A DNA stretch of 64,000 bases, from positions 26,052,564 to 26,116,563 of the forward strand of contig NC_092571.1 in the NCBI RefSeq assembly GCF_037975245.1, given 5' to 3'. Shown one piece after another: positions 60,701 through 64,000 of the stretch; the first letter of the stretch is position 1, and each line of letters begins with the position of its first letter. Under the pieces are notes generated by a model. The model was not told the DNA's origin. It worked only from the letters and a program-made list of their open reading frames with translations, and searched no databases. The translations under genes were made by a program, and so were the position numbers. The DNA comes from Apostichopus japonicus (Eukaryota > Echinodermata > Holothuroidea > Aspidochirotida > Stichopodidae).

Positions 60701-63700
60701 CAAAGTAGAAATCTAACGGAACAGCTGCGAGGAAGGCTACAACAGGGTCAACTGAGGTCATCATTTTGCAAGGTAAAGTTGGTCTTGGATTTTCATAGTT
60801 TTGTGAGCCATGCCATAGTTGTTCACTCATCTCTTACTTGACTCTTATCAACATATGGACTCCAATCTACCTTATCATAATCAAACTTGTAAATATATCC
60901 TTGACACCCATCCCCCCACCCAGCCCCCCCCCCCCCTCATGACACACTTCCAGGTCCATGCCCATTTGCTCAAATCTGCCATTCTGAAGATCTACATTTA
61001 TAGTAGAAACATAAATTTATAATATTTCTATCCAAGATTTTTTACTCATTTTGACAAAGATTTAACATTTATTTGATAGCATGAACTCATGCCCTATATT
61101 GACCATTAGAATTTTTAGCTTAAGGAGAAACAAACTCACTAAAAGTTTTATGTGGTAGCAGTTCTTGTGATGAACAGCTCTTGTCAAATGTGGAGAAAAT
61201 TATTTTGAGTGTTTAATATCAATGTTAAAAGCTTATGTCTGGCGGTTCTTAGTTTGTTCCAATGTCTTTTCATCAGACATATCTCCATCCCATAGATATT
61301 AATTAATATAAAGTGGTATTTCTTACATTTCCTCTCTTTGACTCTTTATAACTTTTCCTTGTATTTCCGTACAGTGGCACAGTCGTACTAGACTACATCA
61401 ACACCATGAGCAGGTTGCTCAGCTTTGCTTCAGTCGAAAAAGTCTGAGATACATGTTCCTGAAATGGAGGGTTGTTTATGCCTCTCGGCAGAAAGATAGG
61501 GTAGCATCTCTGCATTTTAAGTGAGTACTTTAACCTCATTTTGTAGACCAGGGGTACTGAATAGGTGGCCAACAGGCCACAAAACCTATTTGAAAAGGAA
61601 CCCTGTTTTTAATGGTCCTTGAAATAATATTTCTCACTAATTGTATCGTTATGTCATTAAGCAAGTAATTACAGTACTTAATATTACAACGACTTCCTTA
61701 TTATTATTAATTACCGTCATTTGCTGTTCTCATTTTTCTTTCAGGTTGTGTCTTTTATCAACTTTTTTCTTGAAATGGAAAGTATTTGTCTCAGATCGAA
61801 GAGTCAAACATGAGCAAGGTGAGCTGGCCAGAGTATACCGTGAGGAAAATCTTCTCAAGGCATCATGGGATACATTGAAAGAAACTTACCATAAGAGAAT
61901 GGCAGCAAATCGCCAAGATAGGTGAGAAGTTGGTTTTGTAGTTTCAGCAATTGTTATGCCTGCACTCTAGGAATCTTACTTGTGAATATTGCTCTGTTGA
62001 TTTTGTTTTCATGTGTACCATTTGAGTACAGTGTGATATCATCACAGGAGCATGTATGAAAAATAGAGATCTTTCCCCAATTATCTAATGTAAAACTTGA
62101 TCCATTTGTGGTGAATGGATTTCCCCATTTATCTAAGGATAAACTTGATCCATTTGGGAAATATTGGCTCCTAGGTCATGTCAGGAGACTGCTTTTTTTT
62201 TGCCACTAGTTGGTGACAAGTTTGTCACCAACTAGTGGCAAAAAAAAAGCAGTCTCCTGACAAATTTTTCTTTTATATCTATTACAGAAAATAAACTCTG
62301 CAATAAGTAAGGAAAATCATTAAAAATCCTAGCATATGTCGATTGATGGTCATGTCATATCTAGAAGTGAACAAGTTGTTTATCTTTTATCTGAGGAATG
62401 TTAACACTGTTATCTCAACGAAAGGATCATATTCTTAGCACGCAGTCTTAGCTGATTGGTTAAGCAATTCATCACAGCCACGGCCATCACATAGACCAAT
62501 GATGGTTGTCTGTCATCTGGACTCTAATATTTACCAAGTCTACAGGATATCAAATAAAAATTAAAAAAAATAAAATCAATTAAAAAAAAAAAATCAATGT
62601 TTCATTTTTATACATATAGGATATTTAAAGTTACAATACCAAACACTAGTTTGTAATTTGTGTTTTATGTCAAACAAGTTCTGTACACTTCTTTTTCAAG
62701 GCGATACACGCTTGTGAAAGTAATGAGAGCGTGGAGGCATGGTGCCCAGTTATGTCGGATGGAAACAATTCAGCTACACCAAAGGGCTCAGGGATTGAGA
62801 AGGGTCCATTTACTGAGGGTCCATCTGTTATCATGGAAGGAAGAAGTTATTGTGTCCAAGGCTGAAAGGAAAATAGATCGAGTAAAACTTTGGTAAAAAA
62901 ACATTTGAATAATGTTTTCCTTTTCAATTTTTTACTTTTTTCCAAGCGGAATTGTTCAATAGCGGAGTCTTTAGTTTTTGTTGCAAATTTTGTCAGAGTT
63001 CTGTAAATGAAACAACTAGGTTTAATAATAAAATAGAAGGTATGGTATTAATGTGCAATTAATGGAAGAATAAAAGTGTCTTGACATATCATCATAACTT
63101 GTAACTCAGCATTTGGAGATAATTGTTTGTTTGAAGATCTTCTTGACTTCCATTTTCTCACCATGTCTATGCAGAGATACAAAGCATATTATTTAGTTTG
63201 CTGCATTTGGTAGTATCACAGCAGATGTGCAATATTGATGGGGATAAAAAACTAGGTCAGATGGAAGTTGTTCTGCTTTCAGACGGGCAGTTTCGTGGCA
63301 AGCTTAATGCTTGAATTAATGGTAGATGTACTACCATGGTCTAGCCCTAATTGTATATTACTGTGAGAGGAAACAGATTCACTGTCCTGTTTTAGTATAT
63401 TCCAGTGAGAAGATCTAATAAATTGGTAAAATGGAAAAAGTAGGGACAAAAGTTAAGAAAATGCATTTTTATAGAAAATAAGCATTAAACATAAGAAATA
63501 AGGATAGAATGAAGGAAAGAATGACGTAATGAAACATTACTCGCATTCTTTAAAAATTTTGATTTGTCTGTGCTTTTGTCCTTCTGTTAACACAGCTTTG
63601 CTTTCTGCTTGTGGAAATTGAAACTGGAACGGAAAAGACTGGTGAACAGAATAATTGCATCCAAGAGAAGGCGAGCTATCAAACTGAGGGTCTTGACTCT

Positions 63701-64000
63701 CTGGAGGCAAGAAACCATCAACAATAGGGAGCAACGGAGTCAAGGTGTTAGAGTTCTGCAAAATTTCCAAAAGAGAAGATTCTTTGAGGCATGGCGACTG
63801 CTTTTGCAACATAACAAAGAGAGGAGGTGAGCGACAGAGAAATGTCGTTTAATGATTTAAGTAGAAGAGCTGCAGCAGCTGCACAATCCTCTGCAGCAAG
63901 GCTGAAACAGTATAAAACAAAAGAGATGCAGACCAGCAGTACTTATCATGTGAAAAACAAATCACAAATGTCCAAAGCAGCCTGCCTGCAGCAATGCTGC
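48525..64000 (+). CDS. Sfi1-repeat-like large protein, 11 exons in window, 3' end missing
   Basis: Exon ends and phases agree across ten joins, giving 1,508 codons plus two bases before the window ends. Coding exons: 48586-48703, 50825-50889, 53797-53941, 54437-57482, 58726-58831, 59499-59578, 60553-60772, 61375-61520, 61745-61921, 62701-62892 and 63596-63826. The N-terminal 1,125 or so residues are polar, Ser/Glu/Asp/Asn-rich and probably disordered, with no domain I recognise. From exon 5 on the protein is helical and basic with about ten Trp-centred units (KRWRIG, LTTWRQ, FLKWRV, FLKWKV, MRAWRH, LLSWKE, LTLWRQ, FEAWRL) spaced roughly 20-35 residues. This pattern is that of Sfi1 centrin-binding repeats. 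Inferred role: centrosome, centriole or basal-body scaffold. It is not assignable to a named human protein from this alone. Confidence 0.75.
48793..49728. mobile_element. hAT-type element with GGGTCCGTGAA subrepeats, 8-bp TSD
   Basis: It is flanked by the exact 8-bp repeat CCTTAGAC (48785-48792 and 49729-49736). The left end reads CCAGGTTACTCAGCC and the right end, on the minus strand, CCTAGGTTCTCAACC. This is close to the CAGGGGTTCTCAACC-type termini of many hAT families (from memory). The left third is a degenerate tandem of GGGTCCGTGAAAAAAT units and the right end has matching GGGGTCC words. It is 936 bp with no transposase and lies in intron 1 of the Sfi1-like gene. Confidence 0.88.
50038..50306. 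repeat. 44-bp minisatellite, six copies
   Basis: The unit runs TTTACTCTTCAAAAGTTATACATGGGATTAAATTTATCCTCATA. Six clear copies are followed by a decayed extension to about 50410. It lies in intron 1 of the Sfi1-like gene. Confidence 0.9.
50825..50889 (+). CDS. Sfi1-like gene exon 2
   Basis: 65 nt, beginning GFLSTRSSKN with the Gly codon split over the intron and ending DDTLQ. The acceptor is TTTTTTTAG and the donor CAG|GTTTGT. Confidence 0.75.
52386..52449. repeat. 32-bp tandem duplication
   Basis: TGATCTTCTCATCTGTGACT... is present twice head to tail with one mismatch. Confidence 0.9.
53797..53941 (+). CDS. Sfi1-like gene exon 3
   Basis: It begins TFDSPKQTN after CTTCAG. An alternative in-frame acceptor at 53787 (TTTTCATGAG) would add three codons (SLQ). 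It ends SRGHV plus one base at a GTGAGT donor. Confidence 0.75.
54112..54210 (+). pseudogene. Decayed duplicate of the start of exon 4
   Basis: This stretch repeats the acceptor and first about 90 nt of exon 4: AATGTAGATCAAGTGGAAAAA, then TCTGATG-GGAGC, TTTGACAGCT-TGTAGCACACCC and CCACTCCACC. There are substitutions and a deletion relative to 54413-54530. Spliced in as an exon it would reach TAG after about 17 codons, so it is a dead copy. Confidence 0.85.
54437..57482 (+). CDS. Sfi1-like gene exon 4 (3,046-nt exon)
   Basis: One unbroken frame of about 1,015 codons starts DQVEKVSSDVEHLSE after TTTGCAATGTAG and ends VQASPKR. It is rich in Ser, Asp, Glu, Asn and His with few hydrophobic blocks. 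There are recurring HSLHLSELEDYS / RHLSDLEEVSS / RSLHIDELAV elements near the C-terminal end (about 57010-57270), a loose three-fold repeat of LH-(S/I)-ELE type. No catalytic motif is seen. It is probably a disordered scaffold region with short linear motifs. Confidence 0.85.
57730..57800. repeat. Dispersed-repeat fragment (ATAGCGC...GTGCTTTACA)
   Basis: TACTTATATAGCGCATTC...GCTCGAAGTGCTTTACAG resembles a short repeat commonly scattered in marine invertebrate genomes (from memory). It is a single copy here, in the intron after exon 4. Confidence 0.5.
58726..58831 (+). CDS. Sfi1-like gene exon 5
   Basis: 106 nt reading ILQDVSLLSGVGWTVRVRNV and ending SDLVAK. It is the first exon of the helical, basic C-terminal region. 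The acceptor is TTCTGCTCAG and the donor AAG|GTACTG. Confidence 0.85.
59499..59578 (+). CDS. Sfi1-like gene exon 6
   Basis: 80 nt reading AYWMKRWRIGTRVQKMIRLD, a Trp-containing helical unit. The acceptor is TTTAAACCCCAG and the donor AAAG|GTTCGT. Confidence 0.85.
60297..60520. repeat. Intronic duplicate, copy A
   Basis: Closely matches 61915-62192: GAGAAGTTGGTTTTGTAGTTTCAGCAATT, then TCTAGGAATCTT, GCTCTGTTGATTT, TTTCCCCAATTATCTAA and TCAGGAGACTG in order. The copy starts with GATAGGCGAGAAG, equivalent to the last bases and donor of exon 9. Confidence 0.9.
60553..60772 (+). CDS. Sfi1-like gene exon 7
   Basis: 220 nt including KYLTTWRQITREKLQQA and ending LRSSFCK. The acceptor follows a T-rich run (TTTTTTCGGTTTTCTTAACAG). 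Confidence 0.85.
60920..60937. repeat. Poly-C run
   Basis: CAG followed by about 14 C in the intron after exon 7. Confidence 0.8.
61375..61520 (+). CDS. Sfi1-like gene exon 8
   Basis: 146 nt starting WHSRTRLHQHHEQ and including YMFLKWRVVYASRQKD. The acceptor is TTTCCGTACAG and the donor AA|GTGAGT. Confidence 0.85.
61745..61921 (+). CDS. Sfi1-like gene exon 9
   Basis: 177 nt including STFFLKWKVFVSDRRVKHEQ and ending AANRQDR. The acceptor is TTTCTTTCAG and the donor AG|GTGAGA. Confidence 0.85.
61915..62192. repeat. Intronic duplicate, copy B
   Basis: The partner of 60297-60520, starting at the last bases of exon 9. It carries an extra internal duplication around TTTCCCCA-TTATCTAA-G-AAACTTGATCCATTTG (two copies, about 62070-62160). 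Confidence 0.9.
62179..62262. repeat. Perfect palindrome, 41-bp arms, 2-nt loop
   Basis: TGTCAGGAGACTGC, nine T, GCCACTAGTTGGTGACAA, then GT, then the exact reverse complement, including nine A. The left part is shared with copy A of the intronic duplicate; the right arm is not. Confidence 0.97.
62701..62892 (+). CDS. Sfi1-like gene exon 10
   Basis: 192 nt including LVKVMRAWRHGAQLCRME and HLLSWKEEVIVSKAERK. The acceptor is CTTTTTCAAG, a weak AAG form, and the donor TG|GTAAAA. Confidence 0.85.
63596..63826 (+). CDS. Sfi1-like gene exon 11 (last in window)
   Basis: 231 nt including FCLWKLKLERKRLVNRI, RVLTLWRQETIN and RFFEAWRLLLQHNKE. The donor AG|GTGAGC at 63827 means the gene continues beyond the window. 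If unspliced the frame ends at the TGA at 63828-63830. 63827-64000 is read as intron. Confidence 0.8.

Noticed and set aside
61545-61580. hAT-like terminus CCAGGGGTACTGAATAGGTGGCC
   Set aside because: Resembles hAT ends, but I could not find the opposite end or a target duplication.
1-64000. CRISPR arrays, bacterial operons or phage modules
   Set aside because: None seen; gene structure, splice sites and repeats are those of an animal nuclear genome.

Overview
This is an AT-rich animal genomic window with split genes, canonical GT-AG introns and many degraded transposons. It is not bacterial or viral. The mix of a synaptobrevin gene, CR1/L2-like LINE and Ty3/gypsy relics, many small hAT-type and TA-target elements, and scattered TAGGCCTA-like words is what I would expect of a marine deuterostome, most likely an echinoderm. 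The species assignment is inference.

Layout. 1-12,000 is a transposon graveyard. It holds a tandem 374-bp repeat carrying a tRNA-like cloverleaf, a LINE reverse-transcriptase relic interrupted by a TA-flanked MITE, and a gypsy pol relic split by nested insertions, two of them bounded by perfect 8-bp target duplications. 12,112-19,614 (minus strand) holds two intronless paralogous genes for three-Ig-domain single-pass receptors. Their cytoplasmic tails carry tyrosine motifs, and they are the best candidate here for an undescribed immune or cell-recognition receptor family. 21,600-40,308 (plus strand) is a complete synaptobrevin/VAMP gene. Its start codon appears to be split by a 10.7-kb first intron, and its 3' end offers alternative C-terminal tails through a possible 23-nt microexon. 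That first intron is strikingly enriched in TACAGTA/TACTGTA words. 40,309-47,527 has no gene I can support. 48,525 to beyond the window end (plus strand) is a large gene of at least 11 exons and at least 1,508 codons, with a long low-complexity N-terminal half and a C-terminal half of Sfi1-like Trp-containing helical repeats (probable centrin-binding, centrosome/centriole protein).

The genes show no operon-like cooperation. The two Ig receptors are a local duplication; VAMP and the Sfi1-like gene are independent neighbours. The structural highlights are (1) the Ig receptor pair, with a 38-41-residue repeat around phosphorylatable tyrosines in one tail and an ITIM-like terminal motif; (2) the VAMP gene architecture; (3) an internal module of about 100 bp shared by four mobile elements whose termini differ; (4) a perfect 41-bp-arm palindrome and duplicated exon-edge fragments inside the Sfi1-like gene.
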